Assembly: GCF_001909055.1 (NCBI RefSeq)
Contig: NZ_LVWI01000002.1
Span: 62,001 to 126,000 of the forward strand
Reading direction: 5' to 3'
DNA length: 64,000 nucleotides
Origin: Paenibacillus helianthi
GTDB taxonomy: Bacteria > Bacillota > Bacilli > Paenibacillales > Paenibacillaceae
A program made the position numbers and the translations under genes. Below, piece after piece: positions 18,557 through 27,704 of the stretch (within the stretch, counting starts at the first letter, position 1; each line of letters begins with the position of its first letter). A model generated the notes under the pieces. That model ran no database searches. It was not told the origin of the DNA and saw only the letters and a program-made list of their open reading frames with translations.

Positions 18557-20344
18557 TTGCGATTCTTTAATATCAAAACCAAACTGTTTCTGGTGCTGCT
18601 TGCCGTTTCCCTTATCCCGATTATTGTAATTGCTATTAGCTCCTACCGGAGTTATACCGAACTAGTGAATAAGCAGACCTCCTTAGTGGCAGCGACAACC
18701 ATTGGAAATGCGGTCGAGAGCATTGAGGGCGTCCTGCAAAATATTGAGCGGATCTCGATCACCTTCCAGCAGCAATCCTCCAGTTCAACGGAGTATAGAA
18801 CCGTCAGTGACGAATTGAAGCAGCTCCAGGCGACAAATGACTCTTTCGAAATCTATACGATCCGCAACAAGCTGAAGCTGATTTTTCAGAATGTGCTGCT
18901 GGGTTACGACTATATCAATGGTGTGTACCTCTTTACGCCGGATGGTAAATTTATCAGTTATGGTTCGGTAAGCGACCTCAAGGCAGATTATAATCCGCTG
19001 CAAGACACCTGGTACCAGAAGACGCTGGCTAAACAAGGGGAGCTCTACATCGGGGATAATAAAATAAAGCCTTACTTCATCAATGCCAAACCCTCTATTT
19101 CCTTCTCTCGTGCAGTTTACGATATGAACACGGGGGAATTTCTTGGCGTCTTTATGCTGGATTGCAGTCTGGACATTTTCAGCGGATTGAACCGCAATCT
19201 GGCAACGAACCTGTCTAACATTTATCTGGTGAATGAGGACGGGACACTCCTCTTTGAAGGGTCCCAGAATCCTGCGGGTTCTACGCTGCCTGCCGAACTG
19301 TGGACCAAGGCCCAAAACATGAACGGCGACCAAGCAAAATACTATAATTCCGATGATATAACGGTAATACAAGCCTTCCCCAGCAACGGCTGGAAAGTCA
19401 TTGCCAATCTTTCGACCTCCAAGCTGTATAAGGAATACGGCATTTCACAGAAGCTGATTATTTATATTTCCGCCACCTGCGGTGTGCTATTCCTGATCCT
19501 TTCCATTCTTCTGTCCGTATGGATTACACGGCCTATTATCGAGCTCAGCCGTACCATGCGCAAAAATAAATCGCAAAAATTCATTCCCTCCAAAGCCAAA
19601 TACAAACGAAACGATGAGATCGGCATTCTGTACACGGAATATGACAAGATGATGCAGGACATCGACCTGTACATCCGGGAGAGCTACCAGAACCGTATCC
19701 TGACCCTGGATTCGCAGATGAAGGCACTGGAAGCGCAGATCAATTCACATTTTTTGTACAATACGCTTGAGTCCATTAACAGTATAGCCGAGATTGAAGA
19801 AGTGGAAAGCATCGCTATTATGACCAAAGCACTTGGCGATATGTTCCGGTACAGTATCAAGACGGAAAGCGAGCTGGTCCCGGCCTCTGAGGAATTGCAG
19901 CATGTGGACAATTATATGGCAATCCAGCAAATCCGGTACGGAGACAAAATCTCTTTTCACAAGACAATTGACGAGCGGGTGCAAAGCAGTAAAATCCTGA
20001 AGCTCATTTTGCAACCGCTGGTGGAGAATGCGCTCTATCACGGACTTGAAAATAAAAAAGGTAAAGGCAGCATTACCGTGAACGGCTGTAGAGAAGGACA
20101 CGATTTGGTGTTTGAAATTATCGACGACGGGATCGGCATGACGACAGCCCAAGTTGCCGAGATTCAAGCCCTGCTGGCCGAACCCCCGGAATTTGGCGGC
20201 TTTGGACAAAGAAATAAACGGAGCATCGGGATTAAAAACGTCCATTCGCGGATTGTGCTGTACTACGGTCCCGGATATGGACTTACCTTTGAGAGTCTGG
20301 AAGGCTTGGGTACCACAGTGAAAATCACCATCCCGGCAAATTAA
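18557..20344 (+). CDS. YesM-type sensor histidine kinase
   Basis: A membrane sensor of about 595 residues. The layout is a first membrane helix (about residues 8-30), an extracellular Cache-like sensor region to about 300, a second helix, HAMP, and a His_kinase/HATPase module. The phospho-acceptor is the His in HFLYNTLES (about residue 398); the N-box is QPLVENALYHGLE and the G-box DDGIGM. No ATG fits the start; TTG at 18557 (LRFFNIKTKL) with GGAAGG 10 bases before it matches the usual N-terminus of the family. An upstream in-frame TTG at 18518 is less likely. It is followed 18 bases later by its response regulator and is divergent from the sugar importer it probably controls. Confidence 0.92.
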   Translation: MRFFNIKTKLFLVLLAVSLIPIIVIAISSYRSYTELVNKQTSLVAATTIGNAVESIEGVLQNIERISITFQQQSSSSTEYRTVSDELKQLQATNDSFEIYTIRNKLKLIFQNVLLGYDYINGVYLFTPDGKFISYGSVSDLKADYNPLQDTWYQKTLAKQGELYIGDNKIKPYFINAKPSISFSRAVYDMNTGEFLGVFMLDCSLDIFSGLNRNLATNLSNIYLVNEDGTLLFEGSQNPAGSTLPAELWTKAQNMNGDQAKYYNSDDITVIQAFPSNGWKVIANLSTSKLYKEYGISQKLIIYISATCGVLFLILSILLSVWITRPIIELSRTMRKNKSQKFIPSKAKYKRNDEIGILYTEYDKMMQDIDLYIRESYQNRILTLDSQMKALEAQINSHFLYNTLESINSIAEIEEVESIAIMTKALGDMFRYSIKTESELVPASEELQHVDNYMAIQQIRYGDKISFHKTIDERVQSSKILKLILQPLVENALYHGLENKKGKGSITVNGCREGHDLVFEIIDDGIGMTTAQVAEIQALLAEPPEFGGFGQRNKRSIGIKNVHSRIVLYYGPGYGLTFESLEGLGTTVKITIPAN

Positions 20345-20362
20345 AGAAAAGGACGGATCCAA

Positions 20363-21919
20363 ATGCATACTTTTATTGTGATCGACGATGAATACCTCGT
20401 TCGAAAAGGGCTAATCAAGAAGATCCAGTCCTTTGAACAGGAGCTCGTCCTGCTCGGGGAGGCAGAGAACGGAGAGGATGCGCTGGAGCTCATCGAGCAA
20501 ACTGATCCTGACCTGATTCTGACCGATATGCGGATGCCGGTGATGGATGGCAAATCCTTGCTGCGGGTCATGCAGGAGAGATATCCTCTTAAAAAGATCA
20601 TTGTCATCAGCGGACATTCCGATTTTGAATACATGCAGGAGGCGATCTCCGCCAGAGTAGTCAGTTATGTACTCAAGCCGTTCAGCCGCGAAGAAATCCA
20701 TCAAGCGCTGCGCAAAGCCATTGATTCGTTAGCATCGGAACGTGCCGCCAAGCAACAGGCTGCATTATCCAAAAGTGAAAATGAAGCCATGATTCGCCAA
20801 TTGGATCAGCAAAAACTGCTGCATCTCATCTTGGATGAGCAAACAGGCAAACCTGTTTCTTTTCATTCTGAACAGATGAACCGTTTCGGGGCTGCAAGTT
20901 TCTATGTTCTGCTGACCGTATATAGTTCCACGCAGATCAATCCGGATCTATTTGAAGTTGGCGTTCATGAAGATTACATTTCAGTTCCGCACCCTGTGAA
21001 CGAACATTTGTTATTCGTGGTATTCGCTTCTTATGAGCGGGTTTCCTATAAAGGAATGGACGCTAGCTTCGCGATTCAGTCCGCCGATAGATTTTTCGAG
21101 CCGCTTTGTGCCATTCCCTATAATAAAGTATTTGCGGGGCTCAGCGCTGCTAAGTCCAATATGGCCGAACTGTATCAGGCGCAGAAGGAATGCTTAAGCG
21201 CAATGAACAGCAAGGGGATCATGGATTATGGCTCCATATTCGTTTACAACGCCGAAGACTGTCCTTCGGAAATGCCTTTATGGAATAAAACCGGGGACTT
21301 GATGTTCTATTTGGAAGCCGGACATTCCTCTAAGGTTAGGGAAAGTGTCGTCGATTTCATTACTTTTTATATGCAACTGCCGAGTGCCACACTATTCCAG
21401 CTCAAACACCAATGCCAGGAACTGGCTGCGGAAATCAAACAATTACTCGGATTACGTCTTCCGGCTACTACCTATCAAACGACTTCTTCCAGCATGGAGG
21501 CTGTACTTAATACATCATTTGACCCGGAGGAAATCCGGCAGTATTTCATGGCTGTGCTGCCAGACTTGGCGGAACTGCTTAAAGACAGCACACCTTATTC
21601 TTCACCGAATGTAATCGATAACGTGAAAGTTTATATTCACAGAAACTATTTGCAGGATCTGACCTTGGAGAAGGTTTCCTCTTTATTTTTTATGAACTCC
21701 AGTTATTTAAGCTTTTTGTTCAAGGAGAAGACCGGGGAGAATTTCACGGATTTCATCAACAAACTGCGGATTGAACACGCCAAAACTTTGTTAAAAACTA
21801 CGGATGATAAAGTATATATCATTGCCGGCGCGCTTGGTTTTGACAATGAGAAATATTTCTTCCGCCTGTTTAAAAAGAGCACCGGTCTCACACCGGAAGC
21901 TTACCGAAACCAGCCTTGA
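20363..21919 (+). CDS. YesN-type response regulator with AraC DNA-binding domain
   Basis: A 518-residue regulator. The receiver domain (about 1-120) has VIDDE near the start, the phospho-acceptor Asp in DLILTDMRMPVMD (about residue 55) and Lys in YVLKPF. A long middle region follows. The C-terminal about 100 residues are AraC-type, ending IIAGALGFDNEKYFFRLFKKSTGLTPEAYR. It forms a cognate pair with the sensor 18 bases upstream. The expected target is the divergent GH78/importer operon. Confidence 0.93.
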   Translation: MHTFIVIDDEYLVRKGLIKKIQSFEQELVLLGEAENGEDALELIEQTDPDLILTDMRMPVMDGKSLLRVMQERYPLKKIIVISGHSDFEYMQEAISARVVSYVLKPFSREEIHQALRKAIDSLASERAAKQQAALSKSENEAMIRQLDQQKLLHLILDEQTGKPVSFHSEQMNRFGAASFYVLLTVYSSTQINPDLFEVGVHEDYISVPHPVNEHLLFVVFASYERVSYKGMDASFAIQSADRFFEPLCAIPYNKVFAGLSAAKSNMAELYQAQKECLSAMNSKGIMDYGSIFVYNAEDCPSEMPLWNKTGDLMFYLEAGHSSKVRESVVDFITFYMQLPSATLFQLKHQCQELAAEIKQLLGLRLPATTYQTTSSSMEAVLNTSFDPEEIRQYFMAVLPDLAELLKDSTPYSSPNVIDNVKVYIHRNYLQDLTLEKVSSLFFMNSSYLSFLFKEKTGENFTDFINKLRIEHAKTLLKTTDDKVYIIAGALGFDNEKYFFRLFKKSTGLTPEAYRNQP

Positions 21920-21971
21920 GCGCATATGTTACCAACCTTTGTTCAGCATACAATGCAGTCGCCGCAAACCC

Positions 21972-22028
21972 AAAAAAACTTCTGTTCAACGCGTTGTGAT
22001 AAAACAAGCGGTGAACAGAAGTTTTTTT
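21972..22028. terminator. Strong bidirectional terminator, copy 2 of a repeated hairpin
   Basis: AAAAAAACTTCTGTTCA (21972-21988) is perfectly complementary to TGAACAGAAGTTTTTTT (22012-22028), a 17-base stem with A and T runs on both sides. It ends the YesMN operon. The core CTGTTCA..GCTTGT..TATCACAA is shared with the hairpin at 13515-13564. Confidence 0.88.
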
Positions 22029-22044
22029 GCGCTGGGCAGTTGAG

Positions 22045-22505
22045 GGTGTACTAGTCCCTGCTGCATATATCAACGAATGGTCCCATTCCATATTCATCCG
22101 GTCCAAATAACCGCTCAGGTCGATGCCGTAGTATCCTGCCTTGCTCACCCATTCGTGAACGGACTCCGCATCCCCGAAGCACAGCCGCTCAAGCAAATGT
22201 TCAGTGATAGAAGTCCTGCTCTCCTCTTCTAATATTTTGCTGGAAATCTCTTTGGTGATTTCAACGATAATGGATTCGCGGGGAAGCTCGAACACTGGCA
22301 TCCGCAAATTGTCCGCATACGGCTTCAGGTACTGTATCACTTCGGATGTCATCTCGTCATTGGCCAGAAAAATAATGCCGGAGGTATTTTTTTCGGCGGC
22401 TTCCTTGAGCAGCTCGACAAGACTGTCCACATCGCACCTTAATCCCAGACCACCAAAAAACAACAGCTCCCCGCAAAAAAGATCTAAGGGGTTAAGGAAA
22501 ATGCT
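22045..22505 (-). pseudogene. Fragment of a PucR-family regulator
   Basis: The open stretch translates to GELLFFGGLGLRCD, then a segment with ELPRESIIVEITKEIS, then HEWVSKAGYYGIDLSGY. This is the middle of the N-terminal PucR (purine catabolism regulator-like) domain and linker. The first about 50 residues of the family are missing (a stop lies just upstream at about 22507), and there is no C-terminal PucR helix-turn-helix; the frame runs into the terminator at 21972. There is no start codon with a ribosome site. It is best read as a decayed remnant of a larger gene. Confidence 0.65.
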
Positions 22506-22517
22506 TTAGATTTTCAG

Positions 22518-22571
22518 TATTGACCAATGCGGTCAAGAGAATTACAATCAATTTGACCGCATTGGTCAATA
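22518..22571. promoter_or_regulatory. Twin TetR-type operator, perfect 19-base inverted repeat of palindromes
   Basis: Two copies of the palindromic site TTGACC-N5-GGTCAA lie at 22520-22536 and 22553-22569. They are inverted relative to each other, so TATTGACCAATGCGGTCAA (22518-22536) is the exact reverse complement of 22553-22571. Centres are 33 bases apart, about three helical turns. They sit just upstream of the TetR gene and are the obvious autoregulatory operators. Confidence 0.85.
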
Positions 22572-22627
22572 TCATTGGAATGATCGATGCTTATGGTTAA
22601 TATAGTGATACCCCTGAGGTGATACCA

Positions 22628-23251
22628 TTGTTCTCCAAGTTTCTAAATCTAAGTAAGGATAAGCAGGACCGCATCATAAATGCCGCCTTACGAGAATTCG
22701 CGCTTAAAGGTTACCAGAATGCCTCCACCAATGAAATCGTGAAGCAGGCGGGAATCTCCAAAGGTCTGCTGTTCCATTATTTTAATAATAAGAAGGACCT
22801 GTACTTATTTTTGTTTGATTATTTTATAGAAATGCTAATGGAGGAAATACACGCACACATCGATTGGGATCAGCGTGATATTTTTATCAAGTACAGGAAT
22901 GTGGCGATCCTTAAATTCGGATTATTTCAGAAATACCCGAATGCCTTTGAATTCATAAAGAGAGTGTATCCTGAGGATTCCAGTGAGGTGAAGCCCGATT
23001 TAGAGAACCGGAAAAAAGAGTTTTTGAACAAGGGCTATAAAGATTTGTTCGGTGATATTGACCTCACCCCGTTTAAAGAGGGAATCGATATCGAAAAAGC
23101 GGTAAACATTATCTATTGGACTATGGAAGGGTTCGCCTACCGATTGCAGGCGCAGACGGCTTCAGTCCCTGTGAGTCAAATTCAGCTAGAGGATATCATT
23201 GCCGAGCTCGACGTCTACAGTGAGATGCTTAGACATTCTTTTTATCAATAG
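22628..23251 (+). CDS. TetR-family repressor of the adjacent ABC exporter
   Basis: A regulator of about 207 residues. The N-terminal helix-turn-helix reads EIVKQAGISKGLLFHYFNNKKDL, a canonical TetR signature; the rest is an all-alpha ligand-binding domain. No ATG is available; TTG at 22628 (MFSKFLNLSKDKQDRI) with GAGG 7 bases upstream was chosen, while GTG at 22619 overlaps the ribosome site. It is first in a four-gene run (TetR, ATPase, two permeases) with gaps of 7-17 bases. The twin operator upstream suggests repression of the whole operon until a ligand, perhaps a peptide or drug, binds. Confidence 0.9.
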   Translation: MFSKFLNLSKDKQDRIINAALREFALKGYQNASTNEIVKQAGISKGLLFHYFNNKKDLYLFLFDYFIEMLMEEIHAHIDWDQRDIFIKYRNVAILKFGLFQKYPNAFEFIKRVYPEDSSEVKPDLENRKKEFLNKGYKDLFGDIDLTPFKEGIDIEKAVNIIYWTMEGFAYRLQAQTASVPVSQIQLEDIIAELDVYSEMLRHSFYQ

Positions 23252-23268
23252 TTCCGGGAGGTTCTGCC

Positions 23269-24153
23269 ATGAATGTGATTGAAATTAATCATCTGACCAA
23301 AACGTACGGTAAGTCCAGAGGCATTACGGATATCAGCTTTAATGTAGAAGAGGGGGAGATATTCGGATTCATCGGGCCAAACGGTGCAGGAAAATCGACT
23401 ACGATCCGAACCTTGCTGTCCCTGATTTACCCGACTAGCGGCAACGCCAAGATTTTCGGCAAGGATTGCATTGAATTCGCTCCTGACATCAAAAAGGAAA
23501 TCGGGTATCTGCCTTCGGAAGTCTTTTATTATGACAATATGAAGGTGTTCGATCTCTTGAAGTATTCGGCCAGCTTTTACAAAAAGGACTGTACGAAACG
23601 AATCAAGGAATTGGCGGAAATCATGGACCTTGACTTAACGAAGAAAATCGATGATTTGTCGCTCGGCAACAAAAAAAAGCTGGGGATTGTCCAAGGGCTG
23701 CTCCACGAGCCCAAGCTGATCATCCTGGATGAGCCTACCAGCGGCCTGGACCCGCTTATGCAGCAGAAATTCTTTGAACTGCTGGAAACGGAGAACCAAA
23801 AAGGCGCAACGGTTTTATTCTCATCCCATATTCTCAGTGAAGTTCAAAGACTCTGCAACCGTGTTGCGATCATCAAAGAAGGGGCTATCGTTACGGTCGA
23901 AAAGATCAGCACCTTACAGGAAAACAACTATAAAAAATTCAAAATCCACACGAAAACAGCACTCGATAAGGGGTACTTCGATCTGCCGGGCGTCAGTCAA
24001 TTAGAGGTTAAGGATCACCTGGTTCACTTTCTGTTCCGGGGCAACCTCAATGGGGTGCTCCAAAAAATAGCAGAAACGGACATCACCAATGTATGGATCG
24101 AGGAGCCGGATCTGGAGGAGATCTTTATGCACTACTATGTAAAGGAGGATTAG
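23269..24153 (+). CDS. ABC-2 exporter ATPase subunit
   Basis: A 294-residue ATPase: Walker A GPNGAGKST (about 40), signature-like LSLGNKKKLG, Walker B LIILDEPTSGLDP and switch His in SSHILSE. The C-terminal about 75 residues form the accessory domain typical of BcrA/NatA-type drug or peptide exporters. The ribosome site GGGAGG precedes the ATG. It energises the two membrane proteins encoded just downstream. Substrate not visible. Confidence 0.93.
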   Translation: MNVIEINHLTKTYGKSRGITDISFNVEEGEIFGFIGPNGAGKSTTIRTLLSLIYPTSGNAKIFGKDCIEFAPDIKKEIGYLPSEVFYYDNMKVFDLLKYSASFYKKDCTKRIKELAEIMDLDLTKKIDDLSLGNKKKLGIVQGLLHEPKLIILDEPTSGLDPLMQQKFFELLETENQKGATVLFSSHILSEVQRLCNRVAIIKEGAIVTVEKISTLQENNYKKFKIHTKTALDKGYFDLPGVSQLEVKDHLVHFLFRGNLNGVLQKIAETDITNVWIEEPDLEEIFMHYYVKED

Positions 24154-24160
24154 AGCACTG

Positions 24161-24958
24161 ATGAATATTTTCCTGCACGAACTGAAGGCTTACCGGAAAT
24201 CCACGATCATCTGGTTACTTTCTTTAATCGCAATCATGGTGCTGTTCATGTCCCTATTCCCTTCTTTCCACAAAGATGCCGGGGAATTCACGAAGCTGCT
24301 TGAAGGCTATCCCGAATCATTAAGAAAAGCAATCGGGCTCGATTTGAACAATCTCTTTACGATTATGGGCTTCTATACGTATTCTTTGACGTTCATCGTT
24401 CTGGTCGGAGCCATCCAGGCTATGAATCTGGGCACTTCGATTGTATCTAAAGAAGCCCGGGAGAAAACAGCGGATTTCCTGTTAACCAAGCCGGTTACAC
24501 GTTCAACGGTTATTACGGCGAAGCTGATGGCAGCATTCGTGTCCTTAGTCATTACCAATATTATTTATGGAGCGGCGGCCTATGGGATGGCTTCACAGGT
24601 GAAGGTGGAGGATTATAGCTTGAAGATGTTTCTCCTGCTCAGCTTAAGCATCTTGTGGGTTCAGCTGCTCTTTCTGGCCATCGGAATCGTGATGTCGGTC
24701 ATGATCCGCAAGATCAAATCAGTGCTGACGGTTTCACTGGCTACAGTCTTTTCCTTTTACTTTATCGGGATGATCGGAGCAACAACCGGGGATGCCAGCC
24801 TGCGTTACCTGTCGCCCTTTAAATATTTTGATCCGTCCGAAATCCTAAAACATTCAGGATACGAGCTCTCCTATGTAATCACCGGGGCCGTTATTATTGG
24901 GATTGCCATCTCAGCCAGCTACTACGTGTATGCCAAAAAAGATATTCATGCGGTGTAA
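24161..24958 (+). CDS. ABC-2 exporter permease 1
   Basis: A 265-residue membrane protein with six hydrophobic segments. The first stretch, MNIFLHELKAYRKSTIIWLL, is shared with the next gene, and REKTADFLLTKPVTRS is the conserved cytoplasmic loop of this ABC-2 group. The two permeases are clearly paralogues and probably form a heterodimer driven by the ATPase encoded 7 bases upstream. Confidence 0.92.
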   Translation: MNIFLHELKAYRKSTIIWLLSLIAIMVLFMSLFPSFHKDAGEFTKLLEGYPESLRKAIGLDLNNLFTIMGFYTYSLTFIVLVGAIQAMNLGTSIVSKEAREKTADFLLTKPVTRSTVITAKLMAAFVSLVITNIIYGAAAYGMASQVKVEDYSLKMFLLLSLSILWVQLLFLAIGIVMSVMIRKIKSVLTVSLATVFSFYFIGMIGATTGDASLRYLSPFKYFDPSEILKHSGYELSYVITGAVIIGIAISASYYVYAKKDIHAV

Positions 24959-24973
24959 AAGGGGGGATCATTT

Positions 24974-25765
24974 GTGAATATATTTTGGAGAGAAATGAAA
25001 TCGTACCGGAAATCTTTAATCTTCTGGAGCATCGGTGTGTTCCTCATGGTAGCCTCCGGCATGGGTAAATACGCGGGGTTATCCGCCTCCGGACAGTCCA
25101 TGGGCCAGATGATGGCCGATATGCCCAAATCACTGCAGGCGATATTAGGGATTGGAAACCTGGATCTGAATACAGCCAGCGGATATTACGGAATGTTATT
25201 CGTCTATTTGCTATTGATGGCCACGATTCATGCCGCCATGCTGGGGGCGAATATCATCTCTAAGGAAGAGCGGGATAAAACCTCGGAATTTCTATTTGTT
25301 AAGCCGGTTTCCAGACATCACATCATCACCTCCAAATTATTGGCAGCCTTAGTCAATATCATTATATTTAATCTGGTTACTTTATGGGCTTCTCTACTTA
25401 TTGTAGGAAAGTACAGCAAGGGGGAGTCCGTTGCAGGGGATATCACCATGACCATGCTTGCCATGTTTATTCTACAGCTCCTGTTCATGTCCATCGGAAC
25501 GGCAACTGCAGCTGTACAAAAAAAATCCAAGGCCGCCGCATCCCTTGCCACAGGAATTCTTTTGCTCACCTTTGTATTGTCGATTGCGATCGACTTGAAC
25601 GACAGGCTTGCAAGCCTGAAATACATCACACCGTTTAAGTATTTTGAAGCCAAAAATGTGATGTATGGCGGAGGATTGGATGTCGTCTTCGTGCTTCTGT
25701 CGGCAGCGCTCATTGTGGTGCTTGTCGCTGTGACTTATGTCTTTTTCAATAAAAGGGATTTGTAG
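24974..25765 (+). CDS. ABC-2 exporter permease 2
   Basis: A 263-residue paralogue of the preceding permease, with the matching N-terminus IFWREMKSYRKSLIFWS and loop RDKTSEFLFVKPVSRHH. It starts at GTG (24974) behind a GGGGGG ribosome site. Last gene of the TetR-controlled operon; a hairpin follows at 25801. Confidence 0.92.
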   Translation: MNIFWREMKSYRKSLIFWSIGVFLMVASGMGKYAGLSASGQSMGQMMADMPKSLQAILGIGNLDLNTASGYYGMLFVYLLLMATIHAAMLGANIISKEERDKTSEFLFVKPVSRHHIITSKLLAALVNIIIFNLVTLWASLLIVGKYSKGESVAGDITMTMLAMFILQLLFMSIGTATAAVQKKSKAAASLATGILLLTFVLSIAIDLNDRLASLKYITPFKYFEAKNVMYGGGLDVVFVLLSAALIVVLVAVTYVFFNKRDL

Positions 25766-25800
25766 AAGTGCAGCGTGAGCCATTTCACGGCACACGAATA

Positions 25801-25828
25801 AGCGGAGACCAACATGGCCTCCGCTCTT
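25801..25828 (+). terminator. Hairpin between convergent operons
   Basis: AGCGGAGACC pairs with GGCCTCCGCT around AACAT, with one mismatch, followed by CTTTG. The T-run is weak. It lies between the exporter operon and the convergent pentapeptide-repeat gene. Confidence 0.6.
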
Positions 25829-25873
25829 TGTACATCCTATCCGATCGCTGCCTTTTTATACGCTTTGCTGAAC

Positions 25874-26479
25874 TCAATCCACCTTTGCACCATAGGAGCG
25901 CAGGAACACAACGGCTTGCTCCCTGTCCATCCGCACTCCTTTTACCATCAGCGCTTTCATATCCACACCTTCCAGCTTAGCCCCCCGCAGATCAGCCCCG
26001 GTCAGGATGGCTTTGCCCAGCATGGCTCTTGTCAGATCACAGTCTCTCAGGTCAGCCTTGGCCAAATCACTCTCCGACAGATCCGCTTCAAAAAAACGGA
26101 TGCCCCGCAAATCCTGCTTGCCAAGCTTGGTATACCTCAGATTGGTGTAGGACCAGTCTCCCCCGCTTAGTGTAATGCCATCCATCTGAGCGCCCGCGAA
26201 ATCAGAACCGGTCATTTTGCAGGAGATGAACTTGCTTACAAAGAGATTCGCACCGCTGAATTTACAATTTTCGAATGCAGATTCGGTGTGGATCGAAGCA
26301 TTCAGGGCTGCACCTTTAAAATCACATTCGATAAAACGGCAATGGGTGGTATCGATTTCTTCCAATGAGGTGTTCATGAAGGTGCAGTTAGTAAATGTGC
26401 AGCGGATCAGCTCGCCATAACGTAAATCATGCCCGTCAAAACGGACATCCACAAATTCCCGGTCGTTGTACTGGTACAT
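25874..26479 (-). CDS. Pentapeptide-repeat protein
   Basis: A 201-residue protein made almost wholly of A(D/N)LXX-type repeats (for example ADLSESDLAKADLRDCDLTRAML), expected to fold as a right-handed quadrilateral beta-helix. The start at 26479 is set by GGAGG 6 bases upstream; a longer frame to 26584 lacks support. Some members (Qnr, MfpA) mimic DNA and protect gyrase, but most are of unknown role; nothing here points to gyrase protection. It stands alone between the exporter and the DUF2812 gene. Confidence 0.88.
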   Translation of the reverse strand: MYQYNDREFVDVRFDGHDLRYGELIRCTFTNCTFMNTSLEEIDTTHCRFIECDFKGAALNASIHTESAFENCKFSGANLFVSKFISCKMTGSDFAGAQMDGITLSGGDWSYTNLRYTKLGKQDLRGIRFFEADLSESDLAKADLRDCDLTRAMLGKAILTGADLRGAKLEGVDMKALMVKGVRMDREQAVVFLRSYGAKVD

Positions 26480-26625
26480 GTCTTTCCTCCGATAACAGTA
26501 AGCTATACAATGTGCATAAAAACGCCATCTCACTAATTTTATCATATCTATGTCAAGTGTTTTTTCCATAAGCTGTATTTTCAATGAAATATATTTTTAG
26601 CGGGTATGCAGCATAACCCCACTCG

Positions 26626-27255
26626 TTAATCGGACAGGCCCTCTCCCTGAGATCGCTTATATTGCCGGTTCGCCTTGAAGGCGAAGATCAGATAGAGCAT
26701 AATCACCAGGGGCAGAAGCCATGCGCTCAATCCCCGAAGAAGTGCAAACGGCGTTTCGAACAGAAAGGCCCGCCAAAACCCAACTCCAGTCTTCTCCCAT
26801 AACCCAGGGGTCAAATAGAGGGCTTCGGGATCGAGCAGAGCCGCCGGCTTGAGAGTACCTGTAGACATCAGTGCTACAATAATCGGAAAAAAAGACAAGG
26901 AAATCGAGAACCACATCTCTGACAAACGTTTATACCGCCCGGCTTTGGAATCGGCATCCGAAAAAATATCCTCGCTTCCCTGATCATTCACCATCTTAAA
27001 ATACTGATATCCCGAACTTTTCGAACCCTGGATGTGCTTCCAGCCGCTATCCTCGAAGAGGGCACGATAATCCTCGAAATCCTCTTTCTTGACAAAAGCA
27101 CGGTAATCAATCTTTATTCGGCCAACCTCCGGTACGGCTTCGTGAAATTCGTAGCTGAACAAAGATTTTCTGACAAATCGCCAGCCCCGCCCAGCCATAT
27201 CATTCAGCCATTTCTCTTCATGTTCTAAATTCGTAAAACACTTACATTTCCGCAT
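26626..27255 (-). CDS. DUF2812 membrane protein
   Basis: A 209-residue protein. The N-terminal cytoplasmic domain starts with FTNLEHEEKWLNDMAGRGW and KIDYRAFVKKEDFEDYRALFEDSGW, the hallmark of DUF2812. Two membrane segments follow (about residues 115-135 and 175-200). Its start overlaps the PadR gene stop by 14 bases. PadR-DUF2812 pairs are common in Bacillales; in those the regulator controls the membrane protein. The biochemical role is unknown. Confidence 0.85.
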   Translation of the reverse strand: MRKCKCFTNLEHEEKWLNDMAGRGWRFVRKSLFSYEFHEAVPEVGRIKIDYRAFVKKEDFEDYRALFEDSGWKHIQGSKSSGYQYFKMVNDQGSEDIFSDADSKAGRYKRLSEMWFSISLSFFPIIVALMSTGTLKPAALLDPEALYLTPGLWEKTGVGFWRAFLFETPFALLRGLSAWLLPLVIMLYLIFAFKANRQYKRSQGEGLSD

Positions 27256-27583
27256 GAGGTTCCCTCCCGTCTGAGTTCCAAATTCTTCGCGTGATCTCCA
27301 TCATGTGATTCATCCGTTCATAGTCCCGGAACATGACCGCCCGCCCTTCTTCTGTAATCACATAGACCTTGCGCCGGTTATCTACCGTGCCGACAGGTTC
27401 AATGAATCTAAGCTTAATCAGATTCTCAATCGCACCATATAGCGTGCCCGCAGCCATTCTTACCTGTCCTCCACTAAGCTCTTCAACCTTTTGCAGGATC
27501 AAATACCCGTGCGCCGGCTCATGCAGGGCGAGCAGGATATAATAGACCGTTTCCGTAAGCGGCAGATATTTGTCTCTCCCCAT
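27242..27583 (-). CDS. PadR-family transcriptional regulator
   Basis: A 113-residue winged-helix regulator. HGYLILQKVEELSGGQVRMAAGTLYGAIENL holds the recognition helix and the typical GTLY motif; RRKVYVITEEG forms the wing. The ATG at 27583 is supported by GGAGAAGAG; the upstream extension is not. It is coupled to DUF2812. Repeated ACTGTAYA boxes just upstream are likely operators. Confidence 0.9.
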   Translation of the reverse strand: MGRDKYLPLTETVYYILLALHEPAHGYLILQKVEELSGGQVRMAAGTLYGAIENLIKLRFIEPVGTVDNRRKVYVITEEGRAVMFRDYERMNHMMEITRRIWNSDGREPHAEM

Positions 27584-27606
27584 ATCTCTTCTCCTTTGGA
27601 TATCAA

Positions 27607-27674
27607 ACTGTACATGTGGCAAGCCACTGTATAGTTCAACTGTATAGTCATACTATATACATTCCAACTGTATA
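27607..27674. promoter_or_regulatory. Repeated ACTGTAYA boxes upstream of PadR gene
   Basis: ACTGTACA at 27607 and ACTGTATA at 27626, 27639 and 27667 lie on the plus strand, with TATAGT-CAT-ACTATA dyads between. This dense array, 24 to 91 bases upstream of the PadR start, is a plausible autoregulatory operator overlapping the promoter. Confidence 0.55.
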
Positions 27675-27704
27675 TTGCAACTATATATTACCAATGGGGG
27701 GGAT

